In this document: piece by piece, positions 44,755-52,170 of the stretch
Numbering within the stretch: the stretch's first letter is position 1
Layout: every line of letters starts with the position of its first letter
Assembly: GCA_002238415.1 (NCBI GenBank)
Contig: MPMI01000037.1
Span: forward strand, 1 to 57,543
From: Desulfurellaceae bacterium bin18
GTDB taxonomy: Bacteria; Desulfobacterota; Binatia; Bin18
Direction of reading: 5' to 3'
Length of the DNA stretch: 57,543 bases
Notes under the pieces: generated by a model
Databases searched by the model: none
The model's input: the letters and a program-made list of their open reading frames with translations, nothing else
Told to the model about the DNA's origin: nothing
Program-made: the position numbers and the translations under genes

Positions 44755-45945
44755 CTAGATCAGCCCTGCTGCTCGCATAGTCGCGATAGCCTGGGCGTCA
44801 TAGCCGAGTTCCGTCAAGACCTCAGTGCTATGCTCGCCGAGCAGGGGCGCAGGCCGTAGCGGGACATCCGAAGCCGACAGTTTGATGGGATTGCCGGCCA
44901 TGGTGTACGTTCCACGCGTGGGATGATCGAGTTCGAGAATCATGTCCCGTGCGCGCAAATGTGGATCGTTCATGACTTCGCCCGTGTCCTGACACGCCCC
45001 GCACGGCACCCCGGCCTCGGCTAAAATCCGCATGACTTCCTGTTTCGGTTTGCTCGATGTCCATGCTTCGATAAAAGCGTTCACCTCAGCGCCGTGTTCA
45101 GCCCGAGCCTCGGGTGTGTGATAGCGTGGGTCGTCAATCAGGTCTTCCCGTTGTATGGCGCACAGCAAGGGGTCCCACATCTGCTGCTGGGCAATAATGA
45201 ACACATAGTCGTTGGGCCCGCCGGGATGGCAGCGATACGTCGTAGCGGGGACAAACCCGAGTTGATTGCCCGTGCGTTCAACCGGTTTGCCATTGCGCTG
45301 GTGGTCGCGCAGGCTGACCCGAACCAGATTCACCACCGCGTCCTGCATGGACACTTCGACCTGTTGGCCGGCTCCGGTGGCGTGGCGCTGCATCAGGGCG
45401 GCCAGGATGCCGATGACGCAGTGCATGCCGGTGCCCGAGTCTCCCACACATGACCAGGTGACGGTGGGCGGATTGTCGGGGAAACCGGTCACGCTCATCG
45501 AGCCGCCCATCGCCTGAGCCACAGGTTCAAAACTCTTGAACGAGCTATACGGCCCATACGAACCAAAACCTTTGATGCTGGCATAGACCAGGCGCGGATT
45601 AAGCTGTTTGAGGCTGTCATAGCCAAACCCAAGCCGTTCCATCGTGCCGGGTCCGAAGTTCTCCAGCACGACGTCTGCGGTGGCAACCAGTTTTTCAAAA
45701 GCTTGCTTGCCTTCCGGATGTTTGAGGTCAAGCGCCAGGCTGCGCTTGTTGGCATTGAAAAAAAGGAAGAAGAGACTGTCCGTCCCAGGCTGGTCATTCA
45801 GACTCACGCGGGCGATATCACCCCGTCCGGGCGGTTCGATCTTGATGACGTCAGCCCCGAGCCAGGCTAAAATTTGGCCACACGACGGGCCCGCCTGATT
45901 ATGGGTCAAGTCCAGCACCCGGATACCATCAAGCGCAGTGCTCAT
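44755..45945 (-). CDS. Formyl-CoA:oxalate CoA-transferase-like (family III)
   Basis: A 396-residue CaiB/BaiF enzyme that closely follows Oxalobacter formyl-CoA transferase: GPSCGQILAWLGADVIKIE-type N-terminus (AWLGADVIKIEPPG), LNPRLVYASIKGF, and CVGDSGTGMH with D169 at the same number as the catalytic Asp169. SMQDAVVNLVRV, LRDHQR and PLLGEHSTEVLTELGY also agree. The glycine-rich loop of Frc (GGGGQPG) is missing, replaced by CHPGGPNDYVF. Specificity for formyl-CoA/oxalate is therefore likely but not proven. The own terminator at 44694 shows a separate unit. Confidence 0.88.
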   Translation of the reverse strand: MSTALDGIRVLDLTHNQAGPSCGQILAWLGADVIKIEPPGRGDIARVSLNDQPGTDSLFFLFFNANKRSLALDLKHPEGKQAFEKLVATADVVLENFGPGTMERLGFGYDSLKQLNPRLVYASIKGFGSYGPYSSFKSFEPVAQAMGGSMSVTGFPDNPPTVTWSCVGDSGTGMHCVIGILAALMQRHATGAGQQVEVSMQDAVVNLVRVSLRDHQRNGKPVERTGNQLGFVPATTYRCHPGGPNDYVFIIAQQQMWDPLLCAIQREDLIDDPRYHTPEARAEHGAEVNAFIEAWTSSKPKQEVMRILAEAGVPCGACQDTGEVMNDPHLRARDMILELDHPTRGTYTMAGNPIKLSASDVPLRPAPLLGEHSTEVLTELGYDAQAIATMRAAGLI

Positions 45946-46012
45946 TGTCTCACGCTCCCTTCCATAGTGTCACTCGCCTTTCCCCCGGTCTGGAGACCCG
46001 CTTGGGACCACG

Positions 46013-46843
46013 TCAGAAATACCAGGCCAGCGTCAGCGACAGATTGACCTCGTCGTTATCGACCCGCACCGGAACAAAAACCCCTTCGTCCTTCAGGTTG
46101 AAAGAGACCCAGTCTTCGGCCAGATACCCGGTATAGCGCACCTCGCCCCTGAGGCCGAGCCGCGAGCCGAACATCTTTTCCAGCCCCGCGCCGCTCGTCC
46201 ACGCAGTAAAATTCTCGTTATGGGTAGTGGCGCCGGTCGTGAACTCGTCGGGCTGGCACCACGCAGACGTGAGACAGCCGTGAAAATGGACGCGGAAGCG
46301 CGTCGCCACGCGTCGCACACCGGCCAGGGCGTACACGTTCGAATCGCCTATCAGCGTCTGGAGAAATTGCGGGCTGGTCCCCAGTTTGAAGGTCAGCCCA
46401 TAACTGAAATTCTTGGCGAAAGACCAGTCGTCGGGCCAGCTCTCGCCCATCTGGTTGCGTCCTTCGGACTCGCCGATGCCCTTGAGCCGCCCGCGCGAGG
46501 ATTCACCGTGGAAGGCGATATCAAATTCACTGCTCAGGAAGAGCCGCCCCTGGTCAAGCAGCGGCCAGCGATACCCGGCCAGCAACCCAAATCCATACCC
46601 GGTTGCGTCGGCGGAGTCGCGGTCGCGGTTCACCTTCCCGCTCTGGGAGGTCATATTGAGCGGGCTGGTATTGTCCACGGTCTTTTTATACGAAGTGTCC
46701 AGCCATTCCGGGGTGCCGGTGATACCGAGATAGAAGCGCCCCTCGTCGGCGAGGGCCGTGCCAACGGCGCTCGGGCTCACCAGGATGGCACCCGCGAGAA
46801 GCGTATATGAGAATTTTTTTCTAACTTTTGTTAGCACTCCCAC
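46013..46843 (-). CDS. Outer-membrane beta-barrel protein
   Basis: A 276-residue protein with signal peptide (KKFSYTLLAGAILVSPSAVGTALA-DE) and alternating hydrophobic/polar strands ending in the terminal Phe (LSLTLAWYF), the outer-membrane insertion signal. The layout (short strands with GLLAGYRWPL, VYALAGVRRVATRF, RGEVRYTGYL) resembles small OmpA- or Opa-like barrels, 8-10 strands. The GTG at 46843 follows AGGAGG with 8-base spacing. A Cys pair in a surface loop (CLTSAWC) may form a disulfide. Substrate or ligand unknown. Confidence 0.82.
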   Translation of the reverse strand: MGVLTKVRKKFSYTLLAGAILVSPSAVGTALADEGRFYLGITGTPEWLDTSYKKTVDNTSPLNMTSQSGKVNRDRDSADATGYGFGLLAGYRWPLLDQGRLFLSSEFDIAFHGESSRGRLKGIGESEGRNQMGESWPDDWSFAKNFSYGLTFKLGTSPQFLQTLIGDSNVYALAGVRRVATRFRVHFHGCLTSAWCQPDEFTTGATTHNENFTAWTSGAGLEKMFGSRLGLRGEVRYTGYLAEDWVSFNLKDEGVFVPVRVDNDEVNLSLTLAWYF

Positions 46844-46984
46844 ACCCCCTTCCTCCTCTGCTCAAAACGAGCAATTTCAATCATTTGGAACGTAAAATCA
46901 CCTTTTACATCTTGGGCTTCTGCCGGACATTCCATACATGCTGTATAGCAGTTTGATTTCGCGTGGTGCAAATCAGCCAGAAAT

Positions 46985-47016
46985 GTCGGCCTACGCTTCG
47001 CTAAGCCAACCTACGG
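46985..47016. repeat. REP-like element (degenerate)
   Basis: On the minus strand it reads CGTAGGTTGGCTTAGCGAAG then CGTAGGCCGAC, the same repeat type as at 28044-28089 but with imperfect arms. It lies in the non-coding gap upstream of the toxin-antitoxin cluster. Confidence 0.55.
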
Positions 47017-47108
47017 GGCTTCGTCCGTGTGGAGGGAGCAGGCGGACTCAAGCGAGACCGTCTCAATCGCCCTAATGCCAGTCTCAATTCAGACTAATTG
47101 ACCTAAAC

Positions 47109-47124
47109 GTTAATTATAATTAAC
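47109..47124. promoter_or_regulatory. Perfect palindrome, probable toxin-antitoxin operator
   Basis: GTTAATTATAATTAAC is a perfect 16-bp palindrome 8 bases before the toxin relic's GTG start. TATAAT inside it (47115-47120) can serve as a -10 box. The layout fits autorepression by the downstream antitoxin, whose HTH would bind here; this is inference. Confidence 0.6.
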
Positions 47125-47132
47125 TTATCCAG

Positions 47133-47327
47133 GTGGAATATGGGACACGCACGCTTGAATTGGCTGACGGCAGAGTTCCTTTCGAAGAGTGGCTCAACGG
47201 CCTTCGTGATCTGGGTGCGAAGGCTCGAATCCTCGCCGCAGTCAGTAAGATGTCGGGCGGGAACTTCGGCGGTGCAAAGAACGAGCGCGAACGTTGGCAA
47301 GGCTCCTGGACTAAGGAGGAGACATAA
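47133..47327 (+). pseudogene. RelE/HigB-type toxin with an internal deletion
   Basis: GTG 47133 opens VEYGTRTLELADGRVPFEEW, a typical HigB-like toxin start, and continues to MSGGNFGGAK. It then jumps to NERERWQGSWTKEET, which resembles the last helix of such toxins (normally after a GGDK-type strand). About 35-40 residues containing the central sheet and catalytic residues are missing without a frameshift. The product would be 64 aa and probably inactive. Its stop overlaps the antitoxin start by one base. Confidence 0.7.
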
Positions 47328-47626
47328 TGGCAGGTGCAACGACGAGAGAATTTGATGTCGCCGACCACCTCAACACCCCCGAGGAGATCGCCGCGTACTT
47401 GGACGCTGTTCTGGAAGAAGGAGATGACAAGCTCTTGCTGATTGCGCTGCGCAATGTTGTCAAATCCAAGGGTTTTACCAAGGTCGCCCAAGGGGCTGGT
47501 TTACGACGCGAGACCTTGTACCAGTCCTTCTCGGAAGACGGTAATCCCCGACTCTCCACATTGAGCGGCGTGCTCGGGCAGTTGGGCATGCGGCTCAGCG
47601 TGACCCCACAGGCGAAAAGCGCTTGA
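47327..47626 (+). CDS. HigA-like antitoxin (addiction module antidote family)
   Basis: A 99-residue antitoxin: TREFDVADHLNTPEEIAAYLDA, then the helix-turn-helix GFTKVAQGAGLRRETLYQSF and the DGNPRLSTLSGVLGQLGMRL tail, all standard for the TIGR02684 antidote family. TAAGGAGGAG precedes the ATG. The partner toxin gene just upstream is broken, so this antitoxin is now an orphan in its operon. Confidence 0.9.
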   Translation: MAGATTREFDVADHLNTPEEIAAYLDAVLEEGDDKLLLIALRNVVKSKGFTKVAQGAGLRRETLYQSFSEDGNPRLSTLSGVLGQLGMRLSVTPQAKSA

Positions 47627-47785
47627 GCGGTGTCAAAGATGCAAGGGTGTCGCTTGAAAGGCTCTGGAAGGTTCGACCAGGACGGAAAACGTTGGATTAG
47701 GATTCGCTCCGCCACCCACTTGAAACGCTCAAGCCGACCGTGGCATATGCCGCTGGCTCGCTCTAATACGTAGCGCAGGATCTGA
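47627..47785. other. Short non-coding gap
   Basis: No gene or clear signal seen between the antitoxin and the next fragment; GC-rich debris with a few short frames. It probably belongs to the decayed toxin-antitoxin or restriction region. Confidence 0.3.
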
Positions 47786-47995
47786 ATGCCCATCCTGAGA
47801 ATCGATATCGAAAGGGCTCTCGATGAGCTCACCTCTCAAGAGGAGGGGATGCGTTTTCAGGGGCTGGCGGTAGTACTCGGTAAGAAGCGCTGGCCCGAAC
47901 TCATTGCGCACCAGCGCAAGAAGGATTTCGGCCTTGATGCTTACGCGCCTGCGAGCGAGACGCCGGAGAAATTCGGCTCACCCCCCGTGCGCTAG
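47786..47995 (+). pseudogene. Truncated N-terminus of a nuclease-like hypothetical protein
   Basis: The reading frame MPILRIDIERALDELTSQEE then QGLAVVLGKKRWPELIAHQRKKDFGLDAYA resembles the first 60 residues of a larger family with restriction-endonuclease-like features (R-KKD-GLDA as the start of the active-site strand). The frame then runs into unrelated ETPEKFGSPPVR and stops. The rest is missing, so this is a relic. The assignment to a nuclease family is from memory of similar proteins. Confidence 0.5.
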
Positions 47996-48054
47996 CGCGC
48001 CGCCTCCCCATTCTCTCGCCCCTTGAGGAGTGTCTGCGCAACGGGCGTGTTCGA

Positions 48055-48083
48055 TTGACATGTGGTACACATGCAAGTAGGTT
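48055..48083 (+). promoter_or_regulatory. Promoter and operator of the vapBC operon
   Basis: TTGACA (48055-48060) and a weak -10 TAGGTT (48078-48083) are 17 bases apart. Between them lies the inverted repeat CATGTG-GTA-CACATG (48059-48073), a good candidate for the VapB/FitA ribbon-helix-helix operator, as in autoregulated toxin-antitoxin loci. Confidence 0.65.
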
Positions 48084-48089
48084 CATCAC

Positions 48090-48320
48090 ATGTCGAAAAT
48101 GATCCAACTGCGGAACGTTCCCGATGCACTGCATAGGGTCCTCAAGTCCAGGGCTGCCTTGGCTGGGAAGTCTCTGTCTGACTATCTCATTGCGGAGATG
48201 CAGCGCCACGCCGAATATCCGACCGTAGAAGAGCTCCGCCAACGCCTCCACGCGCGCACCCCGGTTCGCCCCACCCTTCCGCCAGCCCAGATAGTCCGAG
48301 AAGAACGGGACGGCCGGTGA
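48090..48320 (+). CDS. vapB: FitA/VapB-type ribbon-helix-helix antitoxin
   Basis: A 76-residue antitoxin. The N-terminal MIQLRNVPDALHRVLKSRAALAGKSLSDYL is split here as MIQLRNVPDALHRVLK and SLSDYLIAEM; together they form the ribbon-helix-helix DNA-binding domain. The C-terminal TVEELRQRLHARTPV segment is the toxin-binding tail. It ends in a GTGA overlap with the toxin start, the standard order. It probably represses its own promoter at 48055-48083. Confidence 0.9.
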   Translation: MSKMIQLRNVPDALHRVLKSRAALAGKSLSDYLIAEMQRHAEYPTVEELRQRLHARTPVRPTLPPAQIVREERDGR

Positions 48321-48724
48321 TCGTTGTTGACGCTTCGGCAATCCTGGAATTGCTCCTGGATACACCCGCCGCGCCGGACATTGAAACCCGACTTTTAGGA
48401 ACCGGTGAGTCTCTGCATGCGCCCCATCTACTTGGTCTTGAGATCGCGCAGGCCCTCCGCCGCTACGTGTCTGTTGGCGAGTTGACGCCACAGCGGGGGA
48501 AGCAGGCGCTGACCGACTTGGCCGATTTTCCGATTATTCGTTATCCGCATGACCTTTTTCTGTCACGCATTTGGGCACTTCGTCACAATGTCAGCGCTTA
48601 TGATGCGGCGTATTTGGCGTTGGCGGAATCGCTTCCCGCACCATTGATCACATGTGACGCCCGATTGGCTGTCGCGCCCGGTCATCGGGCGAGCGTTGAG
48701 CTTGTCCAAACCAACCGGGCCTAA
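48317..48724 (+). CDS. vapC: VapC-type PIN-domain toxin
   Basis: A 135-residue RNase of the PIN fold; it cleaves RNA unless bound by VapB. The four acidic residues are in place: D5 (VVDASAI), E42 (LLGLEIAQ), D96 (SAYDAAYLAL) and D114 (LITCDARLA). Full length, so this pair looks active, in contrast to the decayed vapBC copy at 16.5-16.7 kb. The GTG start lies in the GTGA overlap. Confidence 0.93.
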   Translation: MIVVDASAILELLLDTPAAPDIETRLLGTGESLHAPHLLGLEIAQALRRYVSVGELTPQRGKQALTDLADFPIIRYPHDLFLSRIWALRHNVSAYDAAYLALAESLPAPLITCDARLAVAPGHRASVELVQTNRA

Positions 48725-48734
48725 GTCTGGCAGG

Positions 48735-48761
48735 GCGGATGAGCCGGAGGCGTAATCCGAC
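48735..48761. repeat. Possible REP-like element fragment
   Basis: GGATGAGCCGGAGGCGTAAT followed by CCGAC resembles one arm and loop of the REP-like palindrome at 28044-28089 (GGATTAGCGAGGCGTAATCC). Its arms are incomplete. It follows the vapC stop. Confidence 0.4.
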
Positions 48762-48834
48762 ACCGCTGGCTATCAATCCGACAGCCGTTGTCGATAGGCG
48801 GTCACGCCGTCGCGGCGACAGTGGCTCCAGTTGA

Positions 48835-49185
48835 TTAGGCCAATGGAATAAACAATGACTTTCTGGGCTTGCCGTTGACCGCCCGGCTGATATGTCCCTG
48901 GCCGGTGGTATCCTCGGCCAGCAGAATCTCTCCCGTGCCCAGGATGCGTTTCGTGCCGTCGCCAGTCTCGATCTCGACCTCCCCCTCAAGCATGACCACA
49001 TACTGCCGCCGCGGCGCGTTGTGAAAATCGAGGTCATAGTCGCCGCCCGTTTCTCGAAAGATCACGCCGGTTGCCGGAATAAGATCGGAGAGCCGGCCGA
49101 CGACACTCCCGTCTTTGAGCGGAATCTCGACATCCTCAAAGTGCGACTGGTTATCTGGACCCGTATAGATGCGGGTGACTTTCAT
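48835..49185 (-). CDS. Small cupin-domain protein
   Basis: A 116-residue single cupin barrel: GGDYDLDFHNAPRRQYVVMLEGEVEIETGDG is the core (read as DYDLDFHNAPRRQYVV and LEGEVEIETGDG), followed by GTGEILLAEDTTGQGH. H and Q residues replace part of the usual H-x-H-E metal set, so metal binding is uncertain. AGGAGG precedes the ATG at 49185. It is divergent from the dehydrogenase gene. Function unknown. Confidence 0.83.
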   Translation of the reverse strand: MKVTRIYTGPDNQSHFEDVEIPLKDGSVVGRLSDLIPATGVIFRETGGDYDLDFHNAPRRQYVVMLEGEVEIETGDGTKRILGTGEILLAEDTTGQGHISRAVNGKPRKSLFIPLA

Positions 49186-49316
49186 GCTGGACCTCCTCTC
49201 CACAGGTTTTGAACTGTATGACACAGCCCCGTTGAGTGTCAAATGAGACTGGTTGCGTCTAACTGGACAGCCCTATCGCCCATGACCTATAGTGATGCGG
49301 CTAAAGAGAGGAGAAT

Positions 49317-50402
49317 ATGATGCGCGCAGTAGTGATGCTGAACCATGAGCTGACAGTGGAAGATATTCCCGTCCCGGAGCCCGGACCGGGCGAAGTCCTG
49401 GTCAAAACCCTGGCCTGTGGGATTTGCGGCTCGGACCTGCATGCGCTGAAGCACACGGAAAAGCTGGTTGAGGTTTCGGAGCGCTCCAACGGCGTGTTCA
49501 ATATGGACCTCAGCCGGGGCATCGTCATGGGCCACGAGTTCTGTTTCGAGGTGGTTGACCACGGGCCGAACACGGATCGTAGCCTTAAAGCCGGCACCCG
49601 CGCGGTTTCCATGCCGGTCCTCATTCGACCGACCGGTGTCGAGACGGTCGGCTACTCAAATGACAATCCAGGCGGCTATGGGGAGTATATGCGCCTGAGT
49701 GAAAAGCTGTTGATTGAAGTCCCGAACGGCCTGCCGACGCAGAAAGCCGCCCTGACCGAACCCATGGCGGTCGGCCTGCACGCGGTTGAAATGGCGCGGA
49801 TGACACAAGACGACGTGCCGCTGGTCATCGGCTGCGGGCCGGTCGGTCTGGCCGTTATTGCGTCGCTGCGGATGAAAGGCGTGCAGCCCATTATCGCCGC
49901 GGATTTCTCCCCCCGTCGCCGCCAGCTCGCACAGGCCGTGGGCGCAGATATCGTTATCGACCCCGCCGAGCAGTCGCCGTATACCAGTTGGCAGGAGGCT
50001 GCGGTCTGGGCCGATCCGAGCACGGCTCCGCCTCAGCCGCCTTGGGCTTCGGGTCCGCCGCTGCGACCGGCCGTCATATTCGAGTGCGTCGGTGTTCCTG
50101 GGGTCATTGACCAGATTATGGCCGCGGCCCCCCAGGGCACCCGGATTGTGGTTGTGGGCGTGTGTATGGAAAAGGACAGCTTTGAACCCATGTTCGGGAT
50201 CAACAAAGAGCTGAATCTGCAATTCGTCCTCGGCTATAGCGGGGAAGAATACGCCTCCACCCTGCGCCACATTGCCGAAGGCCAGATTATTACCGACCCC
50301 TTAATTACGGGGACCGTAGGGATAGAGGGAGTCGCCCAGGCATTCAAAGACCTGCACTCGCCTGAGCAGCACGCAAAAATTATTGTGGAACCCTGGAACT
50401 GA
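49317..50402 (+). CDS. Zinc-type alcohol/polyol dehydrogenase (MDR family) without the structural zinc site
   Basis: A 361-residue medium-chain dehydrogenase. The catalytic zinc site is visible in ACGICGSDLHAL and the GHEFCFEVVDHG segment, and the cofactor fold in VIGCGPVGLAVIASLRMKGV. The loop that normally carries four Cys for structural zinc reads SMPVLIRPTGVETVGYS, with no Cys. It is therefore of the single-zinc type. GAGAGGAGAA precedes ATGATG. Substrate unknown. The next gene starts 10 bases later, so the two are co-transcribed. Confidence 0.88.
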   Translation: MMRAVVMLNHELTVEDIPVPEPGPGEVLVKTLACGICGSDLHALKHTEKLVEVSERSNGVFNMDLSRGIVMGHEFCFEVVDHGPNTDRSLKAGTRAVSMPVLIRPTGVETVGYSNDNPGGYGEYMRLSEKLLIEVPNGLPTQKAALTEPMAVGLHAVEMARMTQDDVPLVIGCGPVGLAVIASLRMKGVQPIIAADFSPRRRQLAQAVGADIVIDPAEQSPYTSWQEAAVWADPSTAPPQPPWASGPPLRPAVIFECVGVPGVIDQIMAAAPQGTRIVVVGVCMEKDSFEPMFGINKELNLQFVLGYSGEEYASTLRHIAEGQIITDPLITGTVGIEGVAQAFKDLHSPEQHAKIIVEPWN

Positions 50403-50412
50403 GGAGGACAGT

Positions 50413-51051
50413 ATGGCTGATACACAGGATTGGACCCTTCAGGGCGACTGGTTTGATGTGTGCAGTTGCGATATCGCCTGTCCGTGCGAATTTGCCCAGC
50501 CCCCTACAAACAATCACTGCGAGGGCGTCCTGGCCTACCATGTCCGAGAAGGGCTGTACGGCTCAACTCGTCTCGACGGGCTGAATGTCCTTGCCGTGGC
50601 CAGCTTTAGCGGCAATGTCTGGGCTGGTGAGGCCAAAATCTCATTGGGGCTGTTTATTGACGAACAGGCAGATGCGCAACAGCGTGAGGCGCTTCAACTC
50701 ATCTTTTCCGGGCAGGCCGGCGGATTCATGGCCGGGTTTGCGCGCTCGATTGGTGAGGTGCGCGGGATTGAGTTTGTGCCGATCACTTTTGATATTGCCG
50801 ATGACTTGGCCTTTTGGAAAGCGGAGATTCCCGATCGCGTCACGGCCTCTGCCGAGGCGCTGACCGGACCGACTACACCGAAAGGGAAACGGGTACAGTT
50901 GCTGAATCCGCCCGGCTCCGAAGTTGGGCCCGGCCAGGTCGCGACCTGGGGCAAAACCGTCGACAATCGGGTCAACGCCTACGGCCTTGAGTGGGATTGG
51001 GCCGGGAAATCGAGCAAACACATCCCTTTTGACTGGAGTGGGCCCGCATAG
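50413..51051 (+). CDS. DUF1326 protein
   Basis: A 212-residue DUF1326 protein. The N-terminal DWFDVCSCDIACPCEFAQPP holds Cys17, Cys19, Cys23 and Cys25 in a CxC-x3-CxC cluster that could bind metal. The G-x-A(S)LGLF core and the C-terminal GLEWDWAGKSSKHIPFDWSG agree with the family. The cell role of DUF1326 is unknown. GAGGAGG lies before the ATG at 50413; the longer frame would overlap the dehydrogenase. Co-transcribed with the dehydrogenase, so it may serve the same pathway. Confidence 0.87.
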   Translation: MADTQDWTLQGDWFDVCSCDIACPCEFAQPPTNNHCEGVLAYHVREGLYGSTRLDGLNVLAVASFSGNVWAGEAKISLGLFIDEQADAQQREALQLIFSGQAGGFMAGFARSIGEVRGIEFVPITFDIADDLAFWKAEIPDRVTASAEALTGPTTPKGKRVQLLNPPGSEVGPGQVATWGKTVDNRVNAYGLEWDWAGKSSKHIPFDWSGPA

Positions 51052-51224
51052 CCCGGCCCCTGGCGCTGCTCAGGAACTGCAAAAAATAAGACTAAAACCG
51101 AAATGGCGGGAGAAGACTCATGCAAGGGGCTCATGAGCTTCCCCCGCCACTGGAAGGAGGAAGAAAGAAGGAAAGCTATTAGTCAGACGGGGCAACGCCC
51201 GTCAGTATTCAACCTGCCCGCCAA

Positions 51225-51920
51225 TTATTCGGAAAAATATTCAACTTTCTCCAGAAAAGCCCTGGCCCCCCCGGACGTCCCTCTGGTATTCATCTGAAAG
51301 CCGAATCGGCTAATCGGGGGCACAACCGTCTGACCAAACTGTGTACGGAAGGTCTGGTCCAGATCAAATTCCGTTACAACGCGCTCGCCCACCGGCACCC
51401 CGCAGGGGGTACAGAAATAGCGCCCACCGGTTTTATAGTAATTCCCGGTATACGCCCGATTTGTCTGCTCTTTTTCCCCTAAGAAGAGGCCGATAAAATA
51501 CGGGGCATTGGGGACGAAGAGCGAGCCGCTCTTTATCTTTTTTGTCCCAAACGTAGTCATCACCGCAATAGGAACCGCAGTAATCCCCTGGCTCCAATCC
51601 GCCCCGCGCGGGTAGCGTTCGACTCCCCAATGAATACGAATCCGCTTGACCGGGGACACATGCAGGGGCAACTCGAACAGGCCGGCCTTTCGTCGGACGG
51701 TATGTAAGACGAGTCGATTATTTTTGAAGTGCGGCTGTAAATCGTCTGCGTCCAGGCGAAAGGTAAAGCCCTGTTGCTTCAACCATTCCTCCGCCGGACC
51801 ATCCGGATGGCCGGAGAAATCAATCGTATGCAGCGGGGCCGCCGTGGCCCCAGGGGTGCCCAACCACAGCAGACACACGCCCAGAATGCTGAAAAGAAGA
51901 AACGTGTCCTCCAACAGCAT
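51225..51920 (-). CDS. Secreted beta-rich protein (possibly DUF3047-like)
   Basis: A 231-residue protein if it starts at the ATG at 51920, which gives an N-terminal signal (MLLEDTFLLFSILGVCLLWL then ATA-AP). The mature part is beta-rich: HTIDFSGHPDGPAEEWL, RLVLHTVRRKAGLFELPL, KRIRIHWGVERYPRGADW and FQMNTRGTSGGARAFLEKV. The middle resembles DUF3047 but the match is loose. A Cys pair (YFCTPCGVP) may form a disulfide. Longer starts upstream (to 52130) add an arginine-rich stretch that is unlike a signal. The chosen start sits inside a palindromic repeat. Confidence 0.65.
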   Translation of the reverse strand: MLLEDTFLLFSILGVCLLWLGTPGATAAPLHTIDFSGHPDGPAEEWLKQQGFTFRLDADDLQPHFKNNRLVLHTVRRKAGLFELPLHVSPVKRIRIHWGVERYPRGADWSQGITAVPIAVMTTFGTKKIKSGSLFVPNAPYFIGLFLGEKEQTNRAYTGNYYKTGGRYFCTPCGVPVGERVVTEFDLDQTFRTQFGQTVVPPISRFGFQMNTRGTSGGARAFLEKVEYFSE

Positions 51921-51945
51921 GTAGATGCTGGACGCGTTTCTTCTT
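51894..51945. repeat. Palindromic repeat, copy 3
   Basis: The arm 51894-51909 pairs with 51930-51945 at 15 of 16 positions, the last as a G-U pair. An inner CAGCAT/ATGCTG stem is perfect. Its minus strand aligns with copies 1 and 2. The start codon of the secreted protein (51918-51920) is in the inner loop. Confidence 0.8.
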
Positions 51946-52170
51946 CGAGTCCACACCACACCGTAACGACGAAGGCTCCGTGTCTGCATAATTCCCCATG
52001 CACGGTCGAGCCGTCTATTTTGCTGACGAGCGGAGTCGAGTGCAAGGTCGCCCCCCAGACCGGTCGTCCGCACCTCTTTCCGACTTGACGCTGTCCGCAT
52101 TCCGGTCGAGAATGGCTCGCGCCGTATCACAACCCCCCCATCCCACGTGTCGATAGAGAGGAGAACACAT

